Shown: in pieces, positions 1 through 8,832 of the stretch
How the letters are laid out: each line of letters starts with the position of its first letter
Numbering within the stretch: the stretch's first letter is position 1
Source: an uncultured Pseudobutyrivibrio sp.
GTDB taxonomy: Bacteria; Bacillota; Clostridia; Lachnospirales; Lachnospiraceae
Direction: 5' to 3'
Length of the DNA stretch: 44,092 nt
Assembly (NCBI GenBank): GCA_945946605.1
Contig: CAMEWP010000003.1
Span: 1 to 44,092, forward strand
Position numbers and translations under genes: made by a program
The notes under the pieces: generated by a model
Databases searched by the model: none
What the model was told of the DNA's origin: nothing
The model's input: the letters and a program-made list of their open reading frames with translations, nothing else

Positions 1-88
1 GTCTCAGATCATCTATAAATCTATAGAAAGAATAAGTGCATAACCATCATTTCTATTGGCTATACACTTATTATACGAGCAAAAAGAT

Positions 89-2668
89 ATGGAAGCAGTA
101 AATCTGCGCACAGAATATATGAAGCAGCCCATAGGCATTGATATTGCCTGTCCTTATCTGTCCTGGAACTGTCAGGATGGCATAAAGCAGACAGCATATG
201 AAGTACAGCTGTCAGAGGCTGGCTGTGCAGCTGAGGAAGAAAAGCTGATCTGGACCAGCGGAAAAGTGGAAAGTTCCCAAATGCATCTGCATCTTCCGGA
301 TGTTTTATCCAGTAAACAGTGCTATGGCTGGAAGGTAAGACTCTGGAATGAAAATGACGAAGCAGGAGCGTGGAGTGAAAGGGCAATCTTTGAAACCGCA
401 TTTCTTCCCAAAGATAAAGCAGCCTGCTGGAAGGCAAAATGGATCAATCCGGAAAATCCTATCATAGAGGAGGCTTATCAGCCCGCCAGTTATCTGAGAA
501 AGAGCTTTGAACTGGCTGCCATGGATGACAGGAAGAAACAGTCAGCCCGGCTTTATATCACAGCTCATGGTCTTTATGTGGCATACATCAATGGGAAAAG
601 AGTAGGATGCGATCTGCTGACACCCGGCACCAGCCAGTATGAGAAAAGGCTGCAGTATCAGACCTATGATGTATCCGATTATCTGGTGGAAGGCAGCAAT
701 ACCATAGAGGTGGTACTTGGCAACGGATGGTACCGTGGAAGTAATGGAATTGCCGGCGCGAGAAATGTATACGGCAGCGACATCGCACTTTTGTGCCAGT
801 TAGAGATTGGAAAAGAACCGGTTCTGATTTCCGATGGTACATGGGAAGCCAGTCAGAGCGGACCAAACCGTTCCAACGATCTGCAGCAGGGCGAATATTA
901 TGACGCTACTATGGAAGAGATCAGGGAATGGCACAGCGTCACAGAAGAGGACCATTCCACGGATATACTGGTATGCAGCAACAGCGTGCCAGTACGGGAG
1001 CAGGAAACATTTGCGGCAAAACAGATCTCTGTGCCAAACGGTGAAACAGTACTTGATTTCGGACAGAACCTTTCCGGTTATACCGGAATTCGCGTAAATG
1101 CAAAGGCCGGTGAAAAAATCGTGCTGACCCACGGGGAGGTGCTGGATGAGAACGGTAATTTTACCATCCAGAATTTTCAGCCGGGAGGAAGAAGTCCTCG
1201 TAATCTGGATCAGAAGATCACTTATATCTGTAAGGAAGGTGAAAATGATTTCCGTCCCTCCTTTGCAACCTTCGGATTCCGTTATGTAAAGGTGGAGACA
1301 GACCTTCCGCTGGAAGACCTGGAGATTACGGCATGTGCGGTGTATTCCCAGATGGAGCAGACCGGATGGTTTAGCTGCTCTGATGAGGATGTCAATCAGC
1401 TGGTGCATAACGCTCTCTGGAGCCAGAAGAGTAACTTCACCGATGTACCTACCGATTGTCCCACAAGGGAGCGATCAGGATTTACGGGAGATGCGGCAGC
1501 CTATATTCCCACAGGACTGTTTTTGATGGACAGTTATCCGGTGTTCCGGAAATGGCTGGCAGAGCTGCGACTGGCTCAGTATGAGGACGGAACCATTCCG
1601 TCTGTGGCACCTCTGGCAGAAAAGCCGGAAGGATTCAGCGCCATGATGGCCGGCTCTGCAGGATGGGGAGACGGATGTGTGATCATTCCTTACACCATGT
1701 GGAAACGCACCGGAAATACGGATGTGCTTGTGGAAAACTATGACATGATGGAGAAGTGGATGAAGCGCTGTGAAGCACTGGCTCACAAACGCCACAAGAA
1801 AAATGAGGAAAGCACCAATCCCTACATTGATTATGTCATCGACAGCGGCTGCCATTGGGGTGAATGGCTGGAGCCGGATATTCCCAGTGATGTGGCTTTG
1901 CGGAATAACCTGATGAACGGTGCGCCGGAAGTGGCAACTGCTTATTATTACCATTCAGCAAAGCAGATGGCTGAGATTTCAGAAGCCCTGAACAAGGAAG
2001 AGCAGGCTAAAAAGTACAGTGAACTGGCTGAAAACATCAGGAAGGGTTATAACGATTTTGTGCTTCAGGGCAAAAAGGTGGAATCTGATCGTCAGTGCGA
2101 GTATGTCCGCCCCATTGCCTTTGGACTTTTGGATGAAGAGAAAGAAGCGCAGGCGGCAAAAGATCTGAATGATCTGGTTACAAAATGCGGTTACCATTTA
2201 AATACCGGATTTTTGTCGACGCCTTACCTTTGCAAAGCTCTTTCCGATCACGGATATGAGGATACAGCATATCGTCTGCTTCTTCAGGACAGTTGTCCCA
2301 GCTGGCTTTATGCGGTAAAGAAGGGAGCCACCACCATCTGGGAAACCTGGGATGGTGTAAAGGAAGACGGAACGGTCCATGATTCCATGAATCATTATTC
2401 TTATGGTGCCATTGTGGGCTGGCTCTTCGGAAGTGTCTGCGGTATTGAGGTGAATGGAGATCAGATCACCATCGCCCCGCATCCGGGAACAGCACTGGAT
2501 CATGCCTCTGCTGTATACGATTCGCCTTTGGGTCGGATCGAAAGCAGCTGGAAAAAGGAAAAGGAAGGCTGCTCCTACCGTCTGGTTATTCCGTCGAATA
2601 CCACAGCAAGGGTATTATTGCCAGGAAAGGAAGCTGTGACACTTTTGCCCGGAGTTCATGAATTTTAG
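89..2668 (+). CDS. Alpha-L-rhamnosidase (GH78-like)
   Basis: 870-aa ORF (track start 56; ATG at 89 gives MEAVNLRTEYMKQPIGID). GH78-like motifs such as LYITAHGLYVAYINGKRVG, TDCPTRERSGFTGDA and GATTIWETWDG. Confidence 0.9.
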   Translation: MEAVNLRTEYMKQPIGIDIACPYLSWNCQDGIKQTAYEVQLSEAGCAAEEEKLIWTSGKVESSQMHLHLPDVLSSKQCYGWKVRLWNENDEAGAWSERAIFETAFLPKDKAACWKAKWINPENPIIEEAYQPASYLRKSFELAAMDDRKKQSARLYITAHGLYVAYINGKRVGCDLLTPGTSQYEKRLQYQTYDVSDYLVEGSNTIEVVLGNGWYRGSNGIAGARNVYGSDIALLCQLEIGKEPVLISDGTWEASQSGPNRSNDLQQGEYYDATMEEIREWHSVTEEDHSTDILVCSNSVPVREQETFAAKQISVPNGETVLDFGQNLSGYTGIRVNAKAGEKIVLTHGEVLDENGNFTIQNFQPGGRSPRNLDQKITYICKEGENDFRPSFATFGFRYVKVETDLPLEDLEITACAVYSQMEQTGWFSCSDEDVNQLVHNALWSQKSNFTDVPTDCPTRERSGFTGDAAAYIPTGLFLMDSYPVFRKWLAELRLAQYEDGTIPSVAPLAEKPEGFSAMMAGSAGWGDGCVIIPYTMWKRTGNTDVLVENYDMMEKWMKRCEALAHKRHKKNEESTNPYIDYVIDSGCHWGEWLEPDIPSDVALRNNLMNGAPEVATAYYYHSAKQMAEISEALNKEEQAKKYSELAENIRKGYNDFVLQGKKVESDRQCEYVRPIAFGLLDEEKEAQAAKDLNDLVTKCGYHLNTGFLSTPYLCKALSDHGYEDTAYRLLLQDSCPSWLYAVKKGATTIWETWDGVKEDGTVHDSMNHYSYGAIVGWLFGSVCGIEVNGDQITIAPHPGTALDHASAVYDSPLGRIESSWKKEKEGCSYRLVIPSNTTARVLLPGKEAVTLLPGVHEF

Positions 2669-2883
2669 CGAATATGTCGGATTTTTTTGGTTCGAGAAAT
2701 CGTACATCGACATAAAAAATAAAAATTTTATGAACAAAAAAGAAAGAAATGTAGAAAACAAACAAAAAACTGAACAAAACAGCAAAAAAACCAAAAACAG
2801 GTTGGACAAAAACTGTTATGATTAAAGTCAAGATCGATGCGGAGGCTTCCGCGTTGAAATATTTTAAAATGGAGGGTTACATA

Positions 2884-4407
2884 ATGGGTAACGAAAAAAA
2901 GGCTGATATCTTAAATGCCAGCGAAAGAGACGGCGTACAATATCGTAAAGCCCCGATTTGGCAGATGATCATCGGTATGGCAAACAACGGAACCGGCGTT
3001 GCGTTTTATCTGTTGATGGGCTTTGCCAGCATGATCGCAGGACAGGGCTACGGAATCATCGCAGCAGTGGCAGGTGTACTTTTGACATGCATGCGTATTT
3101 TTGACGGTGTGACAGATACGCTCATCGCAGCAGCATTTGAGAAGTTCAATCCTAAGAAGGGCAAGATCCGTATCTTCATGATTCTAGGTTGGGCACTTTG
3201 TATTTTAGGAAGTTTTATGCTGTACAGTTGGTGTACCGGTAAGGCAGATGGTATTGCAGGTGTCCTGTTATTCCTGTTCTGCTACTTCCTGTTCATCATG
3301 GGTTACACCATCAATGGTGTTGCCGGCGGTACCGTTGGTATCGTTATGGTAAATGATCCTACCCAGCGTCCTATGATGGGTGTTATTGGAACCGCATATT
3401 CCTACCTGGTTCCCCTGATCTTTACCAATATCAGTACATTCGTAATTTTGCCGAAATATGATTATCAGTTCAATTCTGCAATGTTTGCAGAGATGGTTAC
3501 CTGGTATGCAGGCTTTACCCTGTTATTCACCATTCTGGCATGTATCGGTGTCAGCAAGGTGGATATAAGAGAGACATTTGAGACTGTAACAAAAGATGGT
3601 AAGAAGTCTGAGGAGAAGACAAGCGTAAAGGATATGCTTGCAGTATTAAAGGATAACAAGAATGTTCAGATGTACCTTCTGACAGGTGTTTCCGATAAAC
3701 TGGCACAGACTGTTTCCGGCCAGGGCGTTATCTCTAACCTGCTGGGCGGTGTTTTGATCGGAAGTTATGCAGCAACCACTATGGCAGGTAACTTCTCCCA
3801 GATCATCGGTATCGTATTTGCATTTGGTTCCGGTATCTTTATCGCAAAGTGGGGCGCAAAGAAATCCACAACTGTTTGGTCCTGGATCAATATCATCCTG
3901 GCTGTAGCAATGGTAGGATTCTTCCTGCTCATCGGCGGTGTGGACGGTATGCCGAAACTTGGTAACATGGGAAGCATTCTGTTTGTGATCAATGTGGTAA
4001 TGAGTATTGCCCGTACCGGTGCTAGCATGGCACTGACCACCACCGGTTCTGCCATGAGAGCTGATATCGTAGACTACGAGTATGAGAGATCCGGAAAGTA
4101 TATGCCGGCCGTTGTAGCTGGTGTATACTCCCTCATCGATAAGTTCGTATCCTCCTTTGGTATCACCATTGCAATGCTTTGCCTGAGCTTTGTAGGATAT
4201 GCAGGAACCAAGGTTCCCCAGATGGGTGATGAGGCTACCTGGCCTAAGTTCTGGATGTGTATGTTCCTGATGGTCGGTCTGCCTATCATTGGATGGCTCT
4301 GCAATATCATTGCCATGAAGTTCTATGATCTGAGCAAAGAACGTATGGTTGAGGTTCAGAAGAACCTGAAAGAAAGAAAGGATGCTGCTGAGGCACAGGC
4401 AGAGTAA
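2884..4407 (+). CDS. GPH-family (glycoside-pentoside-hexuronide:cation symporter, MFS-like) sugar transporter
   Basis: Polytopic ~500-aa protein; 'FDGVTDTLIAAAFEKFNPKKGKIR' resembles the GPH loop motif; start after GGAGGGTTACATAATG. Confidence 0.8.
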   Translation: MGNEKKADILNASERDGVQYRKAPIWQMIIGMANNGTGVAFYLLMGFASMIAGQGYGIIAAVAGVLLTCMRIFDGVTDTLIAAAFEKFNPKKGKIRIFMILGWALCILGSFMLYSWCTGKADGIAGVLLFLFCYFLFIMGYTINGVAGGTVGIVMVNDPTQRPMMGVIGTAYSYLVPLIFTNISTFVILPKYDYQFNSAMFAEMVTWYAGFTLLFTILACIGVSKVDIRETFETVTKDGKKSEEKTSVKDMLAVLKDNKNVQMYLLTGVSDKLAQTVSGQGVISNLLGGVLIGSYAATTMAGNFSQIIGIVFAFGSGIFIAKWGAKKSTTVWSWINIILAVAMVGFFLLIGGVDGMPKLGNMGSILFVINVVMSIARTGASMALTTTGSAMRADIVDYEYERSGKYMPAVVAGVYSLIDKFVSSFGITIAMLCLSFVGYAGTKVPQMGDEATWPKFWMCMFLMVGLPIIGWLCNIIAMKFYDLSKERMVEVQKNLKERKDAAEAQAE

Positions 4408-4485
4408 TTTCTGAGAGATTTTTAACAAAAACACAAATTGGCCGTCGGATATCCGGATATTACGGGTTCCGGCGGCTGTTTTTGC

Positions 4486-4515
4486 TTGACAAATCCTTTA
4501 TACCCCCACTATAAT
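4486..4515 (+). promoter_or_regulatory. Sigma-A-like promoter for tyrS (TTGACA-18-TATAAT)
   Basis: TTGACA 4486-4491, TATAAT 4510-4515. Confidence 0.8.
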
Positions 4516-4530
4516 AAGCAGTAAGACTTG

Positions 4531-4568
4531 TCCTTTATCTTCTGAGAGCAGAGGATAAGGGATTTTTT
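4531..4568 (+). terminator. Intrinsic terminator/attenuator hairpin in the tyrS leader
   Basis: CCTTTATCTTCTG-agag-CAGAGGATAAGG (one bulge, one wobble) followed by gaTTTTTT. Confidence 0.75.
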
Positions 4569-4587
4569 GTGTGCAGGAGGAACAGTG

Positions 4588-5808
4588 ATGACAGTTTATG
4601 ATGAACTGGTTGCCAGAGGCCTGATCGCCCAGGTGACAGATGAAGAAGAGATTAAAGATATGATCAATAACGGTAAGGCTGTATTCTACATTGGATTTGA
4701 TCCCACAGCGGACAGCCTTCATGTAGGACATTTTATGGCGCTTTGCCTGATGAAGCGTCTGCAGATGGCAGGCAATAAGCCGGTGGCGCTGATCGGCGGC
4801 GGTACTGCCATGATTGGAGATCCCTCCGGCCGTACCGACATGCGTCAGATGATGACCAAGGAGACCATTGCCCATAATGTAGAGTGCTTTAAGAAACAGA
4901 TGAGCCGTTTTATCGATTTTTCCGATGATAAGGCTATTCTGGTCAACAACGCAGACTGGTTGCTGGATCTGAATTATGTGGATGTGCTGCGGGAGGTAGG
5001 CCCTCATTTTTCCGTTAACAGAATGCTGACAGCAGAGTGCTACAAGCAGAGAATGGAGCGGGGACTGAGTTTCCTGGAGTTCAACTACATGATCATGCAG
5101 AGTTACGATTTTTATATGCTGTATCAGAAGTACGGCTGTAATATGCAGTTCGGCGGAGATGATCAGTGGAGCAACATGCTGGGCGGTACAGAATTGATCC
5201 GTCGGAAGCTTGGCAAGGATGCATATGCCATGACCATTAATCTTCTGCTGAATTCCGAAGGCAAGAAGATGGGCAAGACCCAGTCCGGTGCAGTATGGCT
5301 GGATCCTAATAAGACATCACCCTTTGAGTTCTATCAGTACTGGCGCAATGTATCTGATGCAGATGTGCTGAAGTGTCTGAAGATGCTGACCTTCCTTCCC
5401 TTGGAGGAGATCAATGCCATGGAGAGCTGGGAAGGCAGCCAGTTAAATGAGGCAAAGAATATCCTTGCCTTCGAACTTACCAAGCTGGTGCATGGTGAAG
5501 AGGAAGCCCAGAAGGCGAAAGAGGCATCCCTTGCGCTGTTTTCCACCGGTTCTGCAGCAAATATGCCTACAGAACAGATCACAGATAAAGATTTCCGTGA
5601 GGGACAGATCGATATCCTTCAGCTTCTGGTAAGCGCAGGACTTACTGCTTCCAGATCTGAGGCGAGACGGGCTGTTGAGCAGGGCGGCGTTACCGTAAAC
5701 GGAGAAAAGGTAACGGACATTCACACGGTTTATGGTGTGGATGCATTTGCAGAGGAGTTTGTACTGAAGAAGGGCAAAAAGAAATTCTGTAAGATCGAGT
5801 ACAAATAA
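4588..5808 (+). CDS. tyrS: Tyrosyl-tRNA synthetase
   Basis: [42 protein letters not shown]-terminal S4 domain; AGGAGG RBS before ATG 4588. Confidence 0.97.
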   Translation: MTVYDELVARGLIAQVTDEEEIKDMINNGKAVFYIGFDPTADSLHVGHFMALCLMKRLQMAGNKPVALIGGGTAMIGDPSGRTDMRQMMTKETIAHNVECFKKQMSRFIDFSDDKAILVNNADWLLDLNYVDVLREVGPHFSVNRMLTAECYKQRMERGLSFLEFNYMIMQSYDFYMLYQKYGCNMQFGGDDQWSNMLGGTELIRRKLGKDAYAMTINLLLNSEGKKMGKTQSGAVWLDPNKTSPFEFYQYWRNVSDADVLKCLKMLTFLPLEEINAMESWEGSQLNEAKNILAFELTKLVHGEEEAQKAKEASLALFSTGSAANMPTEQITDKDFREGQIDILQLLVSAGLTASRSEARRAVEQGGVTVNGEKVTDIHTVYGVDAFAEEFVLKKGKKKFCKIEYK

Positions 5809-5820
5809 AGGAGAAGATTT

Positions 5821-6369
5821 ATGGCGTGGGAATTTGATGTGCTGTACTGGTTTCAGGAACTGCATCAGCCGGTACTGGATAAGATCGTTGTAGCAGTGAC
5901 AACACTGGGGAACAGCGGCATTTTCTGGATCATTTTGACGGTATTGATGCTGATCTTCTGTAAGGATAAAAAGCCGGCCTGGACATCGGCTGTGGCGCTG
6001 ATCCTGTCACTTCTGGTCTGCAATATCCTGCTGAAGAATACGGTGGCTAGGGAGCGCCCCTGCTGGATAGATCCAAGTGTGGAGATGCTTGTGAAAGTGC
6101 CCAGGGATTATTCTTTCCCTTCCGGTCATTCCTCAGCATCCTTTGCATCAGCAGTGTCTGTTTTTCTGTATTACAGGAAACCCGGTATTGCTGCCCTGAT
6201 CCTGGCAGGCTGCATCGCCCTTTCCCGGCTGTATCTGTTTGTGCATTTCCCTACGGATGTGCTGGCAGGCACGCTGCTTGGCATTCTGGAGGCAGTTGCG
6301 GCATATTATATTGTAAAATATATCTCCGGCATCCGGAAGAAGGGTCACCCGGAAGTCAACGCAAAATAA
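5821..6369 (+). CDS. PAP2-family phosphatase
   Basis: KNTVARERPCW, SFPSGHSSASF, SRLYLFVHFPTDVLAG motifs. Confidence 0.9.
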   Translation: MAWEFDVLYWFQELHQPVLDKIVVAVTTLGNSGIFWIILTVLMLIFCKDKKPAWTSAVALILSLLVCNILLKNTVARERPCWIDPSVEMLVKVPRDYSFPSGHSSASFASAVSVFLYYRKPGIAALILAGCIALSRLYLFVHFPTDVLAGTLLGILEAVAAYYIVKYISGIRKKGHPEVNAK

Positions 6370-6404
6370 AGCAAAATGAACTGCCGTGATTGCGAAATAA
6401 AAAG

Positions 6405-6433
6405 TTGACAGAAATTGGGATATCAAGTATAAT
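6405..6433 (+). promoter_or_regulatory. Promoter (TTGACA-17-TATAAT) upstream of the Mn riboswitch
   Basis: TTGACA 6405-6410, TATAAT 6428-6433. Confidence 0.85.
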
Positions 6434-6440
6434 TCGTTTA

Positions 6441-6530
6441 GTTATCCGTGAGGGAGTAGCGAGCATGTAGATGCGATTTGTCAACAGACCGGCATACAGA
6501 TGCCTGGCAAATCTTAAAATGTGAGACTCA
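6441..6530 (+). ncRNA. yybP-ykoY family (Mn2+) riboswitch aptamer
   Basis: Conserved GAGGGAGTAGCGAGC 5' motif and closing GTGAGACTCA; sits between a strong promoter and mntP. Confidence 0.85.
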
Positions 6531-6572
6531 TGTATACACTTTGGGAGAAGTGTATATATGGGTCTTTTTTGT
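6524..6572 (+). terminator. Riboswitch expression-platform terminator
   Basis: AGACTCATGTATACACTT / AAGTGTATATATGGGTCT followed by TTTTTT. Confidence 0.85.
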
Positions 6573-6625
6573 ACATGAAAATAAAAGGTGTCAGTTTCAG
6601 GGCACGAAAGAAAAGGAGTAAAAAA

Positions 6626-7198
6626 ATGGGAGTTGTTGAATTACTTTTGATGGGTGTGGGTCTGGCCATGGACGCTTTTGCGGTATCCATATGCAAGGGC
6701 CTGGCCATGCGCAAGGTAAACAAGAAACAGTGCTTTGTGATCGCTCTGTTTTTCGGAGGATTTCAGGCATTGATGCCGCTGATCGGATGGTTTTTGGGAA
6801 GCCAGTTTGCAGACAGTATCTCTTCCGTGGATCACTGGATCGCCTTTATCCTTCTGGCATACATCGGAGGAAAGATGATCTATGAGGCAGTGAAGGAAAA
6901 GGACGAGACGGTGGAGATTGACCAGATGGATCCGCCACTGGATCTGAAAGAACTGCTGGTGCTTGCTGTTGCCACCAGTATTGATGCTTTGGCGGTAGGT
7001 ATCACCTTATCTTTCCTGGAGGTGAATATCATAGAAGCCATCAGTATCATTGGAGTAGTTACTTTTATTATTTCGGCAGCAGGTGTATTTGTGGGTAATA
7101 TTTTTGGAAACAAATACAAGTCCAAGGCAGAGTTTGCAGGAGGTCTGATCCTGGTGATCCTTGGCATCAAGATTTTGCTGGAACATGTGATGGGGTAA
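6626..7198 (+). CDS. mntP: Manganese efflux pump MntP
   Basis: GVGLAMDAFAVSICKGLAM and ATSIDALAVGITLSFL repeats; start ATG 6626 after AAAGGAG. Confidence 0.93.
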   Translation: MGVVELLLMGVGLAMDAFAVSICKGLAMRKVNKKQCFVIALFFGGFQALMPLIGWFLGSQFADSISSVDHWIAFILLAYIGGKMIYEAVKEKDETVEIDQMDPPLDLKELLVLAVATSIDALAVGITLSFLEVNIIEAISIIGVVTFIISAAGVFVGNIFGNKYKSKAEFAGGLILVILGIKILLEHVMG

Positions 7199-7245
7199 TG
7201 ATTGATCATATCAGTATCAAATAAAAAAGAAGGAGAGGAAAGATT

Positions 7246-8214
7246 ATGTTAGTACCTGTATTGTTGTTTATTGTGGGCCTGGTGTGTCTGGTAAAAGGCG
7301 GAGACTGGTTTGTGGATGGAGCAACGGCCATTGCAAGAAAATTCCATCTGCCGGAGCTTCTGATCGGTGCAACTGTGGTGTCCATCGGAACTACACTGCC
7401 GGAGGTTATGGTATCAGCCACCTCTGCTGTCAGCGGACATGGTGAGATTGCTTACGGAAATGCCATTGGATCCATTATCTGTAACACGGCACTGATCGCT
7501 GCCATCACCGTGGCTGTCCGCCCCGGTGCAGTCAATAAAAAGGCGCTGCGGATCCCGGTAGCATTTTTCTTTACAGCAGCGGTGATCTATGCAGTTGTGG
7601 CATACGGATTTGGCTATTTCAGCCGCCCGGTGGGATTTATCATGCTGGCTATTTTTGTGATCTACATGATTGTGACAGTTAGACAGATGAAGAAATCCCC
7701 GGATGAAGTGGAAGTGGAAGAAGTAGAGGAGCAGGAGGAGATGAGCGTTGGCAAAATGATCCTGCTGTTGGTGGCAGGTGCAGCTATCATTGCTGTTGGT
7801 GCCAACCTTCTGGTGGATAACGGAACACTGATCGCACAGGCATTAGGCGTTCCGGAGTCTGTGATCGCGCTGACCTTCGTAGCATTGGGAACTTCCCTTC
7901 CGGAGCTGGTAACAGCCATCACCTCCCTGATCAAGGGCCATGGTTCCCTGTCTCTGGGCAATGTTATCGGTGCCAATATTTTCAATCTGGTACTGGTAAG
8001 CGGCGTGTCAGTTACCCTGTCCCCCTTTGCGGTTCCCCAGAGTGCAACCCTTTTCGGACAAAATGCATCCCTGGTGCTTGAAATTCCGGTGATGTTTTTT
8101 GTGATGCTGTTCCTTACCATTCCTGCGTTGATCCGGGGCAAATTATCCCGGGCTCAGGGTATTGTGCTGCTGGGTGTTTATGCAGCCTTTGTGGTGATCC
8201 AGTTTATGCTGTAA
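7246..8214 (+). CDS. Calcium/sodium antiporter (CaCA family, YrbG-like)
   Basis: Two inverted alpha repeats: GATVVSIGTTLPEVMVS and TFVALGTSLPELVTA. Confidence 0.9.
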   Translation: MLVPVLLFIVGLVCLVKGGDWFVDGATAIARKFHLPELLIGATVVSIGTTLPEVMVSATSAVSGHGEIAYGNAIGSIICNTALIAAITVAVRPGAVNKKALRIPVAFFFTAAVIYAVVAYGFGYFSRPVGFIMLAIFVIYMIVTVRQMKKSPDEVEVEEVEEQEEMSVGKMILLLVAGAAIIAVGANLLVDNGTLIAQALGVPESVIALTFVALGTSLPELVTAITSLIKGHGSLSLGNVIGANIFNLVLVSGVSVTLSPFAVPQSATLFGQNASLVLEIPVMFFVMLFLTIPALIRGKLSRAQGIVLLGVYAAFVVIQFML

Positions 8215-8265
8215 AAGGAAAGGGAAAGCATATTTCTTTCAAATAATGAGATAAATGCAGAGAGG

Positions 8266-8312
8266 ATACCCTTTGAAGGTCCCGTGGTGGGATGTTCAAA
8301 GGGTATTTTTTT
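8266..8312 (+). terminator. Intrinsic terminator
   Basis: ATACCCTTTGAA...TTCAAAGGGTAT followed by TTTTTT. Confidence 0.85.
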
Positions 8313-8450
8313 GAAAAACTTCAGAAAAGAAAACGGAAAAGAAAACAGAAAAGAAAAACCTTCAGGAAGGTTGAAAAAACAGGGATGTTATGTTTATAAT
8401 AAAAGATAGACTTTTGGTGAGAATATAAAAGTGATAAGGAGGTATGACTT

Positions 8451-8825
8451 ATGGATTTTTTTGATAAACTCAGTGATACACTGGTAAGCGCTACCAAAGA
8501 GGTTGGACAGAAAGCAAAGGACGTGTCCGGCATCGCAAAGTTACAGTATGATATTAAATGCAAGGAAGATGACCTGGAGAAGCTGTATGCAGATCTGGGA
8601 AGAAAGTATTACCAGATCAAAAAGGAAGAACCGGCGGAGGATGAGGCAGCAGCCTTTGACGAGATTGACGAGCTGACTGCGGCACTGGCAGATCTGAAGG
8701 AACAGCTGATGGATTTGAAGGGCGCGAAGGCCTGCCCTAAGTGCGGAGCCAAGGTGGCAGACAATGCCACATTCTGCAGCAGCTGCGGAGCAAAATTAGA
8801 CGATATGTTTGAGGAAGAGGATTAA
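8451..8825 (+). CDS. Zinc-ribbon protein with N-terminal coiled coil
   Basis: C-terminal CPKCGAKVADNATFCSSCGAKL. Confidence 0.8.
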   Translation: MDFFDKLSDTLVSATKEVGQKAKDVSGIAKLQYDIKCKEDDLEKLYADLGRKYYQIKKEEPAEDEAAAFDEIDELTAALADLKEQLMDLKGAKACPKCGAKVADNATFCSSCGAKLDDMFEEED

Positions 8826-8832
8826 AGGATCA

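Noticed and set aside
800-1408. 202-aa ORF antisense to the rhamnosidase
   Set aside because: Shadow ORF in a clear GH78 gene.
2690-2815. A-rich tract before the GPH transporter
   Set aside because: Striking composition, but most simply an AT-rich promoter/leader region; no repeat structure found.
3646-4434. 262-aa ORF antisense to the GPH transporter
   Set aside because: Complement of a well-supported membrane transporter; no RBS or family signal.
4486-4588. T-box riboswitch upstream of tyrS
   Set aside because: Leader too short and no T-box core sequence seen.
6521-6625. Extended N-terminus of mntP in the ORF track
   Set aside because: This stretch is the riboswitch terminator; the RBS and conserved start place the CDS at 6626.
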